DNA of 64,000 bases. Origin: Rhodospira trueperi (GTDB lineage Bacteria > Pseudomonadota > Alphaproteobacteria > Rhodospirillales > Rhodospirillaceae). Position 1 is the stretch's first letter. Every line of letters starts with the position of its first letter. Below, one piece after another: positions 23,174 through 32,653 of the stretch. The stretch spans positions 269,297 through 333,296 of the forward strand of contig NZ_FNAP01000003.1 in assembly GCF_900101965.1 (NCBI RefSeq), written 5' to 3'. The position numbers were made by a program, and so were the translations under genes. Under the pieces are notes generated by a model. The model did not search any database and was not told where the DNA came from. It worked only from the letters and a program-made list of their open reading frames with translations.

Positions 23174-23824
23174 ATGACATCGATTCCGTTGACGTTTCGC
23201 CTCACGGACTGGCTGCGGACAGCCCTCCTGACTGTGGCCCTGATCCTGGCGGCGCCGGCCGCCGGCCTCGCGGCGGACATGCCCGACGAACCCGACGCCT
23301 TTCTGATGGCCGTGTCCGACCGGGCCATTGAGGAAATCCTGCAACCCGATATTTCGACGGAAGCCCGGATCGAGAAGTTCGAAGCGTTGCTGGAGGACGC
23401 CTTCGACCTTGAGGCCGTCGGCCGATTCGTGGTGGGGCGGGCCTGGCGCTCCGCGACGGATGAGGAGCGCGAGCGCTTCCTGAAGCTCTTCAAGGACTTC
23501 AATGTCTTCAACTGGGGCAGCCGATTCGATGATTACGGCGGCCAGCGTCTGCACGTCACCAACGTGATCCCTGACGGCGACAAGGGGCATTTCGTCGAGA
23601 CCAGGATCGGCGATCAGGACGGCAAGCCCTTCGTCGTGACCTGGCGTCTGCGCAAACGGGACGAGGGCCTGCGTATCGTCGATATCTCGGTCGAAGGCAT
23701 CTGGATGTCCCAGACGTGGCGCTCCGAATATGCGTCGGTGCTGAAGGAAACCGGCGGGCTGGACGGCCTGAACGACACGCTGGAACAGCGCGTGGCCGAA
23801 ATGCGGGAAAAGACGGAACTGTGA
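23174..23824 (+). CDS. MlaC/Ttg2D-family exported phospholipid-binding protein
   Basis: A 216-residue protein starting at the ATG at 23174 (the longer frame to 23084 lacks a signal). The signal peptide ends near AAGLAAD (about 35). The mature part carries the family pattern FEALLEDAFDLEAVGRFVVG and then WRSATDEERERFLKLFKDF, typical of MlaC, which shuttles phospholipids across the periplasm to the MlaFEDB transporter. No mlaFEDB genes are adjacent. It has its own upstream region and faces cysNC convergently. Confidence 0.85.
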   Translation: MTSIPLTFRLTDWLRTALLTVALILAAPAAGLAADMPDEPDAFLMAVSDRAIEEILQPDISTEARIEKFEALLEDAFDLEAVGRFVVGRAWRSATDEERERFLKLFKDFNVFNWGSRFDDYGGQRLHVTNVIPDGDKGHFVETRIGDQDGKPFVVTWRLRKRDEGLRIVDISVEGIWMSQTWRSEYASVLKETGGLDGLNDTLEQRVAEMREKTEL

Positions 23825-23857
23825 TGGCGCAAGGCGGCTGGCCGACGGCCGGCCGCC

Positions 23858-25768
23858 CTATCCCTTGAGCAGCCCGCGTGCCCGCAGCGCCTGGACGACC
23901 TCGTCCGCCAGTTCGTCCGGACTGGCCCGGTCGGTGCGCAGGTGCAGTTCGGGCGCCTCCGGCGGTTCGTACTCGGAGTCGATGCCGGTGAAGTTCTTGA
24001 GCTGGCCGGCGCGGGCCTTTTTGTAGAGGCCTTTGGGGTCGCGCTGTTCGCAGACCTCCAGCGGCGCATCCACGAACACCTCCAGGAACTCGCCGTCCTC
24101 GACCTTTTCCCGCGCCAGCCGCCGCTCCGCCCGATACGGCGAGATGAACGACACGAGCACGATCAGCCCGGCATCGACGAACAGGCGCGCCACCTCGGCG
24201 ACGCGACGGATGTTCTCCACTCGGGCTTCCGGGGTGAAGCCCAGGTCGCGGTTCAGGCCGTGGCGGACATTGTCGCCGTCCAGAATGTAGCTGTGGTGGC
24301 CCATGGCCAACAGGCGTTTTTCCACCAGGTTGGCCACCGTCGACTTGCCGGCGCCCGACAGGCCGGTGAACCACAGCACGCACGGCCGCTGATGCTTCTG
24401 GTGGGCGCGCGCGGCCTTGTCCACCTCCAGCGCCTGCCAGTGAATGTTGGCGGCGCGGCGCAGGCCGAAGGCGATCATGCCGCAGCCGACGGTGTGGTTG
24501 GTGGTCCGGTCGATCAGGATGAAGCCCCCGGTGGCGCGGTTGTCCTCATAGGGGTCGAACGGCACCGGCCGGGCCATCGCCAGATTACAGAACGCCACCT
24601 CGTTCAGATCCAGTTGCTTGGCCGCCAGCTTGTTCTGAGTGTTGACGTCCAGGCGATGTTTGATCTCGGTCACCTGGGCCGGAACCGTGGCATGCCCGAT
24701 CTTCATCAGATAGCTGCGCTCGGGCAGCAACGGCTCCTCGGCCATCCAGACGATGTGCGCCGCCACCTGATCGGCCATTTCCGGACGCGCGTCGGCCGGG
24801 CTGATGACGTCGCCCCGGGCGATGTCCACTTCGTCGGCCAGCGTCAGCGTGACCGCCTCGCCGGCCACCGCCCGATCGCGATCGCCCGAGAAGTCCACCA
24901 CCCGGGCCACCGTGGTCGGTCGGCCCGACGGATTGACGACGATGCGGTCGCCCGGCCGCACAACACCGGACGCCACCGTGCCGCAATAGCCGCGAAAATC
25001 CAGGTTGGGCCGGTTGACCCACTGCACCGGAAAGCGGAACGGGGCCGTCACGCTGTCCTGGACGACGTCCACCTCCTCCAGGAACGGCAGCAGCGCTGGG
25101 CCGTCATACCAGGGCATGCCGTCGCCCCGGTTCACCACGTTGTCGCCCATCAGGGCCGAAACCGGAATGCACACCGGCTCCGGCAGGTCGATGCGGGCGG
25201 CGAAGTCCACGAAGTCCGCGCGAATGGACTCGAACGTGGCGTGGTCGTAGTCCACCAGATCCATCTTGTTGACCGCCAGCACCACGTGCCGCAGGCCCAT
25301 CAGCCGGGCGATGGTGGCATGGCGGCGCGTCTGCACCAGGACACCCTTGCGCGCGTCCACCAGCAGCACGGCCAGTTCGGCGTTCGAGGCGCCGGTGGCC
25401 ATGTTGCGCGTGTACTGCTCGTGGCCCGGCGTGTCGGCGACGATGAACTTGCGCCGGTCGGTGGTGAAGTAGCGCCACGCCACGTCGATGGTGATGCCCT
25501 GCTCGCGCTCGGCCTGAAGGCCGTCCACCAGCAGCGACAGGTCCAGCGCCCCCCCTGCCCGGCCGCGCGCCTTGCTGTCGCGCTCCAGGCTCTTGAGCTG
25601 ATCCTCGAAGATCAGCTTGGAATCGTAGAGAATCCGGCCGATCAGGGTGCTCTTGCCGTCATCGACGCTACCGCACGTCAGAAAGCGCAGCAGGTCGCGC
25701 TGGGCGGCCTTGCCGCTGAGGACCGCCTCGGTCGCGGCGGCGTCGAACGTCCGTCCGTCGTCGGCCAT
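23858..25768 (-). CDS. cysNC: Bifunctional sulfate adenylyltransferase subunit 1 / adenylylsulfate kinase
   Basis: A 636-residue NodQ-type fusion. The N-terminal GTPase (CysN) has the P-loop GSVDDGKS at 33-40, the G3 motif [11 protein letters not shown] and NKMD. The C-terminal APS kinase (CysC) starts near 455 and has the P-loop GLSGAGKS at 469-476, then [15 protein letters not shown]. With CysD it makes APS from sulfate and ATP, driven by GTP; the kinase half makes PAPS. The ATG overlaps the cysD stop by one base (TGATG), so the two are coupled. Confidence 0.97.
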   Translation of the reverse strand: MADDGRTFDAAATEAVLSGKAAQRDLLRFLTCGSVDDGKSTLIGRILYDSKLIFEDQLKSLERDSKARGRAGGALDLSLLVDGLQAEREQGITIDVAWRYFTTDRRKFIVADTPGHEQYTRNMATGASNAELAVLLVDARKGVLVQTRRHATIARLMGLRHVVLAVNKMDLVDYDHATFESIRADFVDFAARIDLPEPVCIPVSALMGDNVVNRGDGMPWYDGPALLPFLEEVDVVQDSVTAPFRFPVQWVNRPNLDFRGYCGTVASGVVRPGDRIVVNPSGRPTTVARVVDFSGDRDRAVAGEAVTLTLADEVDIARGDVISPADARPEMADQVAAHIVWMAEEPLLPERSYLMKIGHATVPAQVTEIKHRLDVNTQNKLAAKQLDLNEVAFCNLAMARPVPFDPYEDNRATGGFILIDRTTNHTVGCGMIAFGLRRAANIHWQALEVDKAARAHQKHQRPCVLWFTGLSGAGKSTVANLVEKRLLAMGHHSYILDGDNVRHGLNRDLGFTPEARVENIRRVAEVARLFVDAGLIVLVSFISPYRAERRLAREKVEDGEFLEVFVDAPLEVCEQRDPKGLYKKARAGQLKNFTGIDSEYEPPEAPELHLRTDRASPDELADEVVQALRARGLLKG

Positions 25769-26715
25769 CAGAAGTACCCATCCCGCTTCTTGAGTTCCAT
25801 GGAGCCGGCCTGGTCGTGGTCGATGGCCCGCCCGGCGCGCTCGGACGTGCGCGAATTGAGCATCTCGGCCACCACCTCGGCCACCGTGGCGGCGGTGCTT
25901 TCCACCGCGCCGGTCAGCGGATAGCAGCCCAGGGTGCGGAAACGCACACTCTTCATCTCCGGCTCGGTGCCCTCGGGAATCGGCAGGCGGTCATCGTCGA
26001 CCATCACCCACATGCCGTTGTACGGGATCACCGGGCGCGGTTTGGCGAAGTACAGCGGCACCACCGAGATGGTTTCCTGGAGGATGTACTGCCAGACATC
26101 CAGTTCGGTCCAGTTGGACAGCGGGAAGGCGCGGATGCTCTCGCCGGTCTTGATGCGGCCGTTGTAGAGCGACCACAGTTCCGGGCGCTGATTGCGCGGG
26201 TCCCACTGGTGGGCGGCGGTGCGAAAGGAGAACACCCGCTCCTTGGCGCGGCTGGCCTCCTCGTCGCGGCGCGCGCCGCCGAAGGCCGCGTCGAAGCCGT
26301 GCTTCGTCAACGCCTGCTTCAGCCCCTGGGTCTTCATCACATCGGTATGCACGGAAGAGCCATGGCTGATCGGCCCCACACCGTCGCGCACGCCGTCCTC
26401 GTTCACATGCACGATCAGATCGAGGCCCAGTTCCCGCGCCGTTTGGTCACGGAATTCGATCATTTCGCGAAACTTCCACGTCGTGTCGACATGCATCAGC
26501 GGGAACGGCAGCGGCCCCGGCGCGAACGCCTTGCGGGCCAGATGCAGCATCACCGACGAATCCTTGCCAATGGAATACAGCATCACCGGGTTCCGGACCT
26601 CGGCGACCACCTCACGGATGATGTGGATGCTTTCAGCTTCCAGCCGCTTCAGATGGCTCAGACGGGCGTTTCCGGGCAGCCCTCCCCGCCCTGATACCGT
26701 CTCCGCACTATGCAA
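25768..26715 (-). CDS. cysD: Sulfate adenylyltransferase subunit 2 CysD
   Basis: A protein of about 315 residues with the PP-loop variant [19 protein letters not shown] and the family motifs [16 protein letters not shown] and [19 protein letters not shown], ending LKKRDGYF. The start is uncertain: homology begins at [16 protein letters not shown], with no ATG close by. The TTG at 26715 has GGAGAG four bases upstream and gives a length near that of known CysD, so I prefer it; a GTG at 26826 would add 37 unrelated residues. It forms the heterodimer with CysN, encoded directly downstream. Confidence 0.93.
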   Translation of the reverse strand: MHSAETVSGRGGLPGNARLSHLKRLEAESIHIIREVVAEVRNPVMLYSIGKDSSVMLHLARKAFAPGPLPFPLMHVDTTWKFREMIEFRDQTARELGLDLIVHVNEDGVRDGVGPISHGSSVHTDVMKTQGLKQALTKHGFDAAFGGARRDEEASRAKERVFSFRTAAHQWDPRNQRPELWSLYNGRIKTGESIRAFPLSNWTELDVWQYILQETISVVPLYFAKPRPVIPYNGMWVMVDDDRLPIPEGTEPEMKSVRFRTLGCYPLTGAVESTAATVAEVVAEMLNSRTSERAGRAIDHDQAGSMELKKRDGYF

Positions 26716-26842
26716 GGGTCTCTCCGTTCTCCACGACCTACTGGAAACAAGGCGTAGGCAGCCCTGATACTCGGGTCCTGTTTCGCCGAAGCCCGTTTTC
26801 CGCTGACGACGGACTCGCCGGAACACATGCGCCGGCCGGGAA

Positions 26843-27991
26843 TCACCCGGACGGCCCGTCGGCCGCGCGCTCCCGATCCATGCGCGCGCGCAGATCGCGC
26901 ACCGCCGACAGCGCGCTGAGTTCGTCGTCGATCACCGCCATGCTGGCCTTGAGGCGGTCGCGCTCGGCCTGGGTCGATTTGCGCCGCGTCTCGCGCATCA
27001 GGTTGGCCAGGGCGAACAGGCGATGGGCCACTTCCTCCGGATCGTCCAGGCTCTCGCCCACGCCCTTGATGCGGTCCACCAGCCGGGCGATGTCGGCTGC
27101 CGTCTCGGCGTGACCGACCAGGATGGGGCGCAGATCACGGTACTTGTCCGGGTGCAGTTGAAGGAACGCGCGCGTCTCCCGCAGGATGACGGAGACATGC
27201 ATGAGCGCCTCGGACACCGGATGATTGGGCCACGCCAGGGCCACCCCCCGGATCCGCCCGTGATGAGCGCGAAAGGCCGCCAGTTCCTCCACCAACAGCT
27301 CGGGATCATACCCGGGAACCTTCAGCGCGGCGTCCTCGGCGGCCTCGGGATCGGCCTTGGGCGCCGCCTCGGGCTTCGTCGCGGCCTCCTCGAACGCGTC
27401 GCCCCCCGCCGCCTCAGCACTGGCCTCGCCCCCCCCGCCGACATCGGCGAACGCGGCGTCGGCCTGCTGACGCGCCCACACCCGGTCCCACCAGGGTCCC
27501 GATTCCAGGGCCTTCAGGTCGTCCGCCTCCTCAAGCCGGCGCCACGGTGCATCCGCCCGCGCGCGCCACAGCCACAGCCGGCCCATGACAAGGGACGCAT
27601 AGGCCACGATGTCCACGACGACGGGATCCCCCGGGCTGCGGGGGTCGGCGATGTCGGGCATCACAAGATACAGCCCGGCCATGAGCAGGACGAGAACGCC
27701 GTACCCCATCGCGCCGCGCCGCCGATCCGGGCGGCGGCCCGGCACCATCCAGTCGGGACGGGCCAGCGCCAGGGGAATGCACAGCGCGAACGCCGCCGCC
27801 CAGGCGCCGAATAGGCCCAGGGGCGCGGCCACCAGCGCGGCGATGCCGATCAGACTGCTGCCGAGCAGGGCATGCAGAAGGCGCCATTGGGCTTCGTTCG
27901 GCGACGGCCCACCGCGTCCCGGCCCGATCACGGCCCGGAACAGCCCGAACCCGCCGAACAGGGCGGTAACAGCGCAAAGAAACTCGATCAT
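26843..27991 (-). CDS. Membrane protein with XpaC-like C-terminal helices, function unknown
   Basis: About 382 residues. The N-terminal half has five likely transmembrane segments (between about 3 and 150). It is followed by an Ala/Glu-rich linker and a helical cytoplasmic C-terminus (about 240-375). The C-terminal pattern [19 protein letters not shown], then the long charged helices, resembles the XpaC / 5-bromo-4-chloroindolyl phosphate hydrolysis family seen by toxic-anion-resistance genes, but this is a weak call. I use the ATG at 27991; a GTG at 28015 is possible. Isolated on its strand except for small membrane genes upstream. Confidence 0.6.
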   Translation of the reverse strand: MIEFLCAVTALFGGFGLFRAVIGPGRGGPSPNEAQWRLLHALLGSSLIGIAALVAAPLGLFGAWAAAFALCIPLALARPDWMVPGRRPDRRRGAMGYGVLVLLMAGLYLVMPDIADPRSPGDPVVVDIVAYASLVMGRLWLWRARADAPWRRLEEADDLKALESGPWWDRVWARQQADAAFADVGGGGEASAEAAGGDAFEEAATKPEAAPKADPEAAEDAALKVPGYDPELLVEELAAFRAHHGRIRGVALAWPNHPVSEALMHVSVILRETRAFLQLHPDKYRDLRPILVGHAETAADIARLVDRIKGVGESLDDPEEVAHRLFALANLMRETRRKSTQAERDRLKASMAVIDDELSALSAVRDLRARMDRERAADGPSG

Positions 27992-28102
27992 GCCGGATGG
28001 GGTCCATCGCACCACGGGGGGCGGGACGACAGCCCCGCGCGCCTGCGACAGACATAGCGCCGATCCGCGCCGAAGAAAACCGTCGCGATGCCCCGCGCGG
28101 GA

Positions 28103-28366
28103 TCAGGCGCGCGGCGCCTCCTGTGTGCTCGCGCTGACCGGGCAGGCCTTGGCCTTGCCGCAGCCCGCGCAGGCGGTGCGGCGCCGGCCGAAATAGGTCC
28201 GCCACAGGTAGACCCCGGCCACCAGCACCACCACGCCGACGGCGGCGAGGTCCCACGGCCCGGCGGAGGCTTCCTGCCCGAAATCAACGGCCGGGGCGGA
28301 CGGCGCCTCGGTTCCAGCGGCGAGGCCGTCTGTCGGCGAGATGGGGGCGGATGTTGTCTCGGTCAT
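28103..28366 (-). CDS. Small Cys-rich single-pass membrane protein
   Basis: An 87-residue protein: a Ser/Thr/Pro-rich N-terminus, one transmembrane helix (about 38-57, WDLAAVGVVVLVAGVYLW), then basic residues and a Cys cluster ACAGCGKAKACPV. This layout resembles the FeoB-associated Cys-rich membrane protein family, but no feoA or feoB is in the window. A metal-binding or redox role at the cytoplasmic face is plausible. Confidence 0.6.
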   Translation of the reverse strand: MTETTSAPISPTDGLAAGTEAPSAPAVDFGQEASAGPWDLAAVGVVVLVAGVYLWRTYFGRRRTACAGCGKAKACPVSASTQEAPRA

Positions 28367-28504
28367 GCGACCCTGGTCCTTGTCCGGAAGGGAGGCCCGA
28401 TCCGCCGCCCGGCTGGCAGGGGTGATCAGGCCATCGTTACGGTCTGCACGGTATTGATTTTAAGAACCGCTCGCAACAAAAATCGGGCGCCGATGTTGGA
28501 CACG

Positions 28505-28945
28505 TCAGGAATCGGCCGCGCCGCCTCCCCGGGGCAACAGCCGCACCCGAACCCCGGCCGTCGCGGCCCGGGACGTCAGGGCCTCCACGGCTGGCGCCGG
28601 CACGTCATCGTCCAGCGCCAAAACCAGCGTCCAACCGGGCGGCGCCGGCCAGTCGGCCAGCGCCGCCAAGGCGAGCCCCACGGCCGGGCCGCACTCCCAC
28701 ACCAGCACCAGGGGCGGGGGCGGGGGCGGTGCCTCCGACTCGACCCGCGCCCAGCGCTCGCGAAAGACGGTCACCAGCGCGCGCGGCCAGCCAGGTCCCA
28801 GGGCCTCGCCCACGCCTTCGGGCGCGGCGACCACCAGGGGCATGCCGGCCGGCGCCGCCCGGGCCGCCGCCAGAAGGTCATCCGGGCCGGCAATGCGCGT
28901 CCAGGGCCGCGACTCCTCCGGTTCGGAAAGCAACGGTGTCGCCAT
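28505..28945 (-). CDS. Hypothetical protein, Pro/Ala-rich
   Basis: A 146-residue protein with alternating hydrophobic strands (MPLVVAAPEGVGEAL, LVLVWECGPAVGLAL, WTLVLALDDDVP) that suggests an alpha/beta fold, with a poly-Pro break near 75-80. No motif that I recognise. GC and codon use match neighbours, which supports it being coding. It ends about 140 bases before the small Cys-rich membrane protein gene on the same strand. Confidence 0.5.
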   Translation of the reverse strand: MATPLLSEPEESRPWTRIAGPDDLLAAARAAPAGMPLVVAAPEGVGEALGPGWPRALVTVFRERWARVESEAPPPPPPLVLVWECGPAVGLALAALADWPAPPGWTLVLALDDDVPAPAVEALTSRAATAGVRVRLLPRGGGAADS

Positions 28946-29117
28946 TGACGCGACTCCCCGGCGTCCTTATTCTCAGGTTTGATCCCAGCCGCTTAAAGTA
29001 GCATGCTGAATCCGATCAGGAAAACACGCGTCTTGCGGTGTCGCGCGGCACCCGGACAGGGTGGTGATGATCGACGTGAAACGGTCCGCCGACGGTCGGC
29101 GGACCCAGGAGGACGAC

Positions 29118-29384
29118 ATGGCCGGGCAACGCGTTGACGAGGCGCTTGAGGTGCTGGGGCAGGCCATCAGCCGCCTGGAAACGGCGGTCGCGGCCCGCGC
29201 GGATCGCCTGACCCGGGATGAGGCCGACAGCGAGGCGCGCCAACAGGACGTCTCCGCCCTGCGCGACGAATACGCGGCGCTGCGCGGCGATTACACCCAG
29301 CTTCGGGACGTGGTCGAGCAGGTCGACGGCCGGCTCGACGGCACCGTGGCGCGACTGCGCGCCCTTCTCGACCTGGAAGGATGA
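29118..29384 (+). CDS. DUF4164-like coiled-coil protein
   Basis: An 88-residue protein predicted to be one continuous coiled coil (MAGQRVDEALEVLGQAIS to the end). I use the ATG at 29118, which has AGGAGG six bases upstream; an upstream start at 29061 lacks such a site. The family is found just before zapA in alphaproteobacteria and here the gap is only seven bases, so a role at the division site with ZapA is likely but unproven. Confidence 0.8.
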   Translation: MAGQRVDEALEVLGQAISRLETAVAARADRLTRDEADSEARQQDVSALRDEYAALRGDYTQLRDVVEQVDGRLDGTVARLRALLDLEG

Positions 29385-29391
29385 ACGGCCC

Positions 29392-29760
29392 ATGCCGCAG
29401 GTTACCATCACCGTCAACGGCCGCGACTACCGCATCACCTGTGGCGAGGGGGAAGAACAGAACGTCATCGATCTGAGCAAACGGCTCGATTCAATGGCCG
29501 ACGACCTCAGCGGGCGGCTCGGTCACCTCAGCGAGGGCATGGCCCTGATCATGATCGGGCTGACACTGGCCGACTCGCTGGCCGACGTGGAACGCGAGCG
29601 CGACGAACTGCTGGCGCGCGTGGAGCCCATGGGCGTCGAGGCGGAGCGGGCCGAGGCCCGCGACCGCGCCCATGCGGAGGCGGAGGATCAGGCCGCCGCC
29701 GTCATCGCAGCCATGGCCCAGCGCATCGAGGCCCTTGCCGCGCACCTGGACCAGGCCTAG
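29392..29760 (+). CDS. zapA: Cell division protein ZapA
   Basis: A 122-residue protein starting MPQVTITVNGRDYRITC, with the ZapA N-terminal beta/alpha head (VIDLSKRLDSMADDLSGRLG) and the C-terminal coiled coil. ZapA binds and bundles FtsZ filaments at the Z-ring. The gene order DUF4164, zapA, 6S RNA, fau is a well-known conserved arrangement. Confidence 0.92.
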   Translation: MPQVTITVNGRDYRITCGEGEEQNVIDLSKRLDSMADDLSGRLGHLSEGMALIMIGLTLADSLADVERERDELLARVEPMGVEAERAEARDRAHAEAEDQAAAVIAAMAQRIEALAAHLDQA

Positions 29761-29789
29761 GTTGAGGGGGCGGGGCTGCCCGGTTCGTC

Positions 29790-29960
29790 AGGCACGCACA
29801 CTCCCGGGGGCTATACGTCTAAGAAAGGGAGCTGTCCCTGTCGGGACCCTGGTCTCGTCACACGGCGCCCACGTTGTGTCCGCGGCCCATGTGGAGGTCG
29901 CACCGCCAACGGCCAGGGTGGCTCCGCACCGTCTTCCCGTCAGCGACCCCGGCCCGCCGT
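29790..29960 (+). ncRNA. ssrS: 6S RNA (SsrS), boundaries approximate
   Basis: The 250-base gap between zapA and fau is the standard place for the 6S RNA gene in proteobacteria. The sequence has no convincing ORF and contains complementary stretches on either side of a central region (for example GGGGGCTATACG and AGGAGCTG-type 5' parts against CCAGGGTGGCTCC-type 3' parts) that can fold into the long bulged rod of 6S RNA. 6S RNA binds the sigma70 holoenzyme by mimicking an open promoter. The call rests mainly on position. Confidence 0.6.
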
Positions 29961-30009
29961 ACGGTTTGGGTCCGGCGGCTGTTCGCATAGGTTTCCGCGA
30001 GGGCCGCGC

Positions 30010-30651
30010 GTGACCGCTTCTTCTCTCATCTGCGATCCAACACTGTGCGCCGCCGCCGCCCACAAGGCGGCACTGCGTCGGCACTTGCTGGCGGCGCGGC
30101 GGGCGCTGGATCCGGACACCGCCGCCCAGGCAGCGCTGGCCGCGCGCGACCACGCCCTGACCCTCCCGTCACCGCCGCCGGGCGCGGTGGTGGCCGGGTT
30201 CTGGCCGCTGGCGGGGGAAATCGACCCCCGTCCCCTGCTGGAGGCGCTGCGGGCGCGCGGGCATCCCCTCGCATTGCCCGTCACGCCACCGCCCGGCGCC
30301 GCTCCGAGCCTTATCTTCCGCGTCTGGGAGGGCGATCCGGACGCGCTGGAGCCGGGGCCGTTCCACACCCGTCAGCCTCCGGCGACAGCCCCGGCGGTGG
30401 AGCCGGACTGGATCCTGGTGCCGTTGGTGGGATTCGACCGACGCGGCCACCGACTGGGCTTTGGGGCGGGCTACTATGACCGGTTTTTAGACGGCCGCGC
30501 CGCAACCGCCGTCGGCCTTGCCTTCGCCTGTCAGGAGGTGCCTCTGGCCGAGGGCGGAGTTCCTGTCGAACCGCACGACGTTCCGCTCACCGCCGTGGTC
30601 ACGGAACGCGGCGTGATCCGGCCGGATGATCTCTCGAAAGGCCCGGGCTGA
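30010..30651 (+). CDS. fau: 5-formyltetrahydrofolate cyclo-ligase
   Basis: A 213-residue protein starting at a GTG. It has the family motifs KAALRRHLLAARRAL, FWPLAGEIDPRPLLEAL and the ATP/substrate loop LVPLVGFDRRGHRLGFGAGYYDRFL. It converts 5-formyl-THF to 5,10-methenyl-THF using ATP. It lies just after the 6S RNA and its stop overlaps the start of the next gene by one base (TGATG). Confidence 0.95.
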   Translation: MTASSLICDPTLCAAAAHKAALRRHLLAARRALDPDTAAQAALAARDHALTLPSPPPGAVVAGFWPLAGEIDPRPLLEALRARGHPLALPVTPPPGAAPSLIFRVWEGDPDALEPGPFHTRQPPATAPAVEPDWILVPLVGFDRRGHRLGFGAGYYDRFLDGRAATAVGLAFACQEVPLAEGGVPVEPHDVPLTAVVTERGVIRPDDLSKGPG

Positions 30652-31472
30652 TGCGCATTCTCTTTCTGGGCGACATTGTCGGACGCAGTGGACGCGATGC
30701 CGTGTGCGCGGCGCTGCCGGGCCTGCGCGACGAACTGGCCCTTGATGTCGTCATCGCCTGCGGCGAGAACGCGGCCCACGGCTTCGGGCTGTCCCCTCGT
30801 CTGTGCGAGGAGTTGCTGGCGTCCGGGATCGACGCCATCACGCTGGGCAATCATTCCTGGGATCAGCGCGACATCATCCCCTACATCGGCACCGAGCCGC
30901 GCCTGCTGCGCCCCGCGAACTATCCGCCGGGCACACCGGGCAACGGCGCCGTGCTCATCACCGATGCGCGCGGGCGACGGCTGCTTGTGGTGCAGGTCAT
31001 GGGGCGGCTGTTCATGGACCCGCTGGACGATCCCTTCGCCGCCGCGCTGCGGGAGGTCGAGGCGGCGCCGCTGGGCGGGCCGCCGGGGCGCGGCGCCGAT
31101 GCCATTCTGGTGGACTTCCACGCCGAGGCCACCAGCGAAAAGATGGCCTTCGGGCATTTCCTCGACGGACGCGTCTCGGCGGTCATCGGCACCCATACCC
31201 ACATCCCGACGGCGGATGCCCAGATCCTGCCCGGCGGCACCGCCTATCAGACCGACGCCGGCATGTGCGGCGACTATGACTCGGTGATCGGGATGATCAA
31301 GGTGCCGGCCACGCAGCGGTTCGTGCGCAAGATGCCGACCGACCGGCTAAAGCCCGCGTCCGGGCCGGCGACCCTGTGCGGCGTGGTGGTGGAGACCGAC
31401 GACGCCACCGGACTGGCGCGGTCCATCGTGCCGTTGCGCCGGGGCGGACGGTTGCTGGCGACGACGCCGTAG
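30651..31472 (+). CDS. YmdB-like metallophosphoesterase (TIGR00282 family)
   Basis: A 273-residue protein beginning MRILFLGDIVGRSGRDAV, with the dimetal motifs GEN (ACGENAAHGFG), GNHSWDQ and the C-terminal GTHTHIPTAD, all present. Characterised relatives are cyclic-nucleotide phosphodiesterases that affect RNA levels and biofilm formation. It is translationally coupled to fau. No cyclic nucleotide was tested here; substrate remains open. Confidence 0.9.
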   Translation: MRILFLGDIVGRSGRDAVCAALPGLRDELALDVVIACGENAAHGFGLSPRLCEELLASGIDAITLGNHSWDQRDIIPYIGTEPRLLRPANYPPGTPGNGAVLITDARGRRLLVVQVMGRLFMDPLDDPFAAALREVEAAPLGGPPGRGADAILVDFHAEATSEKMAFGHFLDGRVSAVIGTHTHIPTADAQILPGGTAYQTDAGMCGDYDSVIGMIKVPATQRFVRKMPTDRLKPASGPATLCGVVVETDDATGLARSIVPLRRGGRLLATTP

Positions 31473-31580
31473 GCACCAGTGCCCAGCGGACTCGATCCGC
31501 AGGGGGCGTCTCGATCCTGATCCTGAGGGATTCCTTTCCGCCTTCAACGTCCGTATAGTGATGGGACAGGAGCAGTTCCC

Positions 31581-32549
31581 ATGGTTGAGCGCGTCCATTC
31601 TGTCATCCGTTTCGACGGTCCCGCACTGAGCGGGCATTCGATGGACGTTGCCCATTTGGCTCCCGCGCTGCTGTCTCTCAGCGAGGTGGTGAAAGCCGCC
31701 AACACATTCGCCAATGGGGACCGCGCTGGCGTCAAAGTCTATGTCAACGCGAACCTGGAGCAGAAGTGCTTCGAGTTGAATCTTGAACTCGCGTTGACGA
31801 TCTGGGAACAAGCCAAACTTCTCATCACAGACGAACGGATTGTGGCCGCCAAGGAAATAGCGGAATGGATAGGTCTGGTCGGAGGAGCCGCAGGCGGAGT
31901 TGGTTGGGGCCTTTTCAAATTTATTAAGCATATTCGAGGAAGGAAAATTGAGTCAGTCACGGTACTAAAAATGAAAGATGGAAACAGTGTTATAGAGGTT
32001 CGGGTTGAGGGCGCCGACGAACCGATCATCATCAGCAAGGCGGTTTACGAGCTATATGCCGACAAGAATATCAGGCGAAAAACCCTTGATGTGCTGGCTC
32101 CTCTGCGAGAGACGGGGTATGATTCACTAAAGTTCTATGATGGCGACACGGTGTTCACCGAGTTTTCTTCGGACGAGATTCCGGAGCCCGGCGGCTCGGA
32201 TTTGCCCGAAGTGATCCCGCAGAATCTCCAGAAATCGAACATCCGGACGGGCGTCCGCATTCGAAAGGCGGTGTACGAGGGCACCTCAAAGTGGACCCTT
32301 GTCTATAAAAGGGCGATTGATGCGTCGATAGATGATCTCGATTGGCTCAACACATTCCAGTCTGGCGCAGTGAACGCGCCGCCCGGCAGTTCCTTGGATG
32401 TTGACCTTGAAGAATCATACATTATGAATGAGAATAGCGAGATCATTGGCGAGGCAACTTATCGCGTCGTCAAAGTTCACGATGTTCTTCTTCCGCCGGA
32501 ACAAAAAACACTGAGATTCCGGGAAGGCGACGCACTTTCTGATGAGTAA
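31581..32549 (+). CDS. Hypothetical protein of lower GC, possibly acquired
   Basis: A 322-residue protein starting MVERVHSVIRFDGPALSG, with AGGAG nine bases upstream and a TATAGT box at 31554. A Gly-rich hydrophobic segment (about 95-115, WIGLVGGAAGGVGWGLFKF) could be one membrane helix; the rest is mixed alpha/beta. Codon use is clearly more AT-rich than its neighbours, and the gene sits alone between two genes of typical composition, which suggests horizontal acquisition. I do not recognise the family. The membrane segment with a charged C-terminal half would suit a defence or stress effector, but nothing proves it. Confidence 0.75.
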   Translation: MVERVHSVIRFDGPALSGHSMDVAHLAPALLSLSEVVKAANTFANGDRAGVKVYVNANLEQKCFELNLELALTIWEQAKLLITDERIVAAKEIAEWIGLVGGAAGGVGWGLFKFIKHIRGRKIESVTVLKMKDGNSVIEVRVEGADEPIIISKAVYELYADKNIRRKTLDVLAPLRETGYDSLKFYDGDTVFTEFSSDEIPEPGGSDLPEVIPQNLQKSNIRTGVRIRKAVYEGTSKWTLVYKRAIDASIDDLDWLNTFQSGAVNAPPGSSLDVDLEESYIMNENSEIIGEATYRVVKVHDVLLPPEQKTLRFREGDALSDE

Positions 32550-32653
32550 ATGCACACCAGGCGGGAAACTGACGGCCAAGCCTCGATCCGTCGCCCGGGG
32601 CGACATACATACCATCGAATGAGTCGTGGCAACCTCCGCGAGGGCCGGTGACA

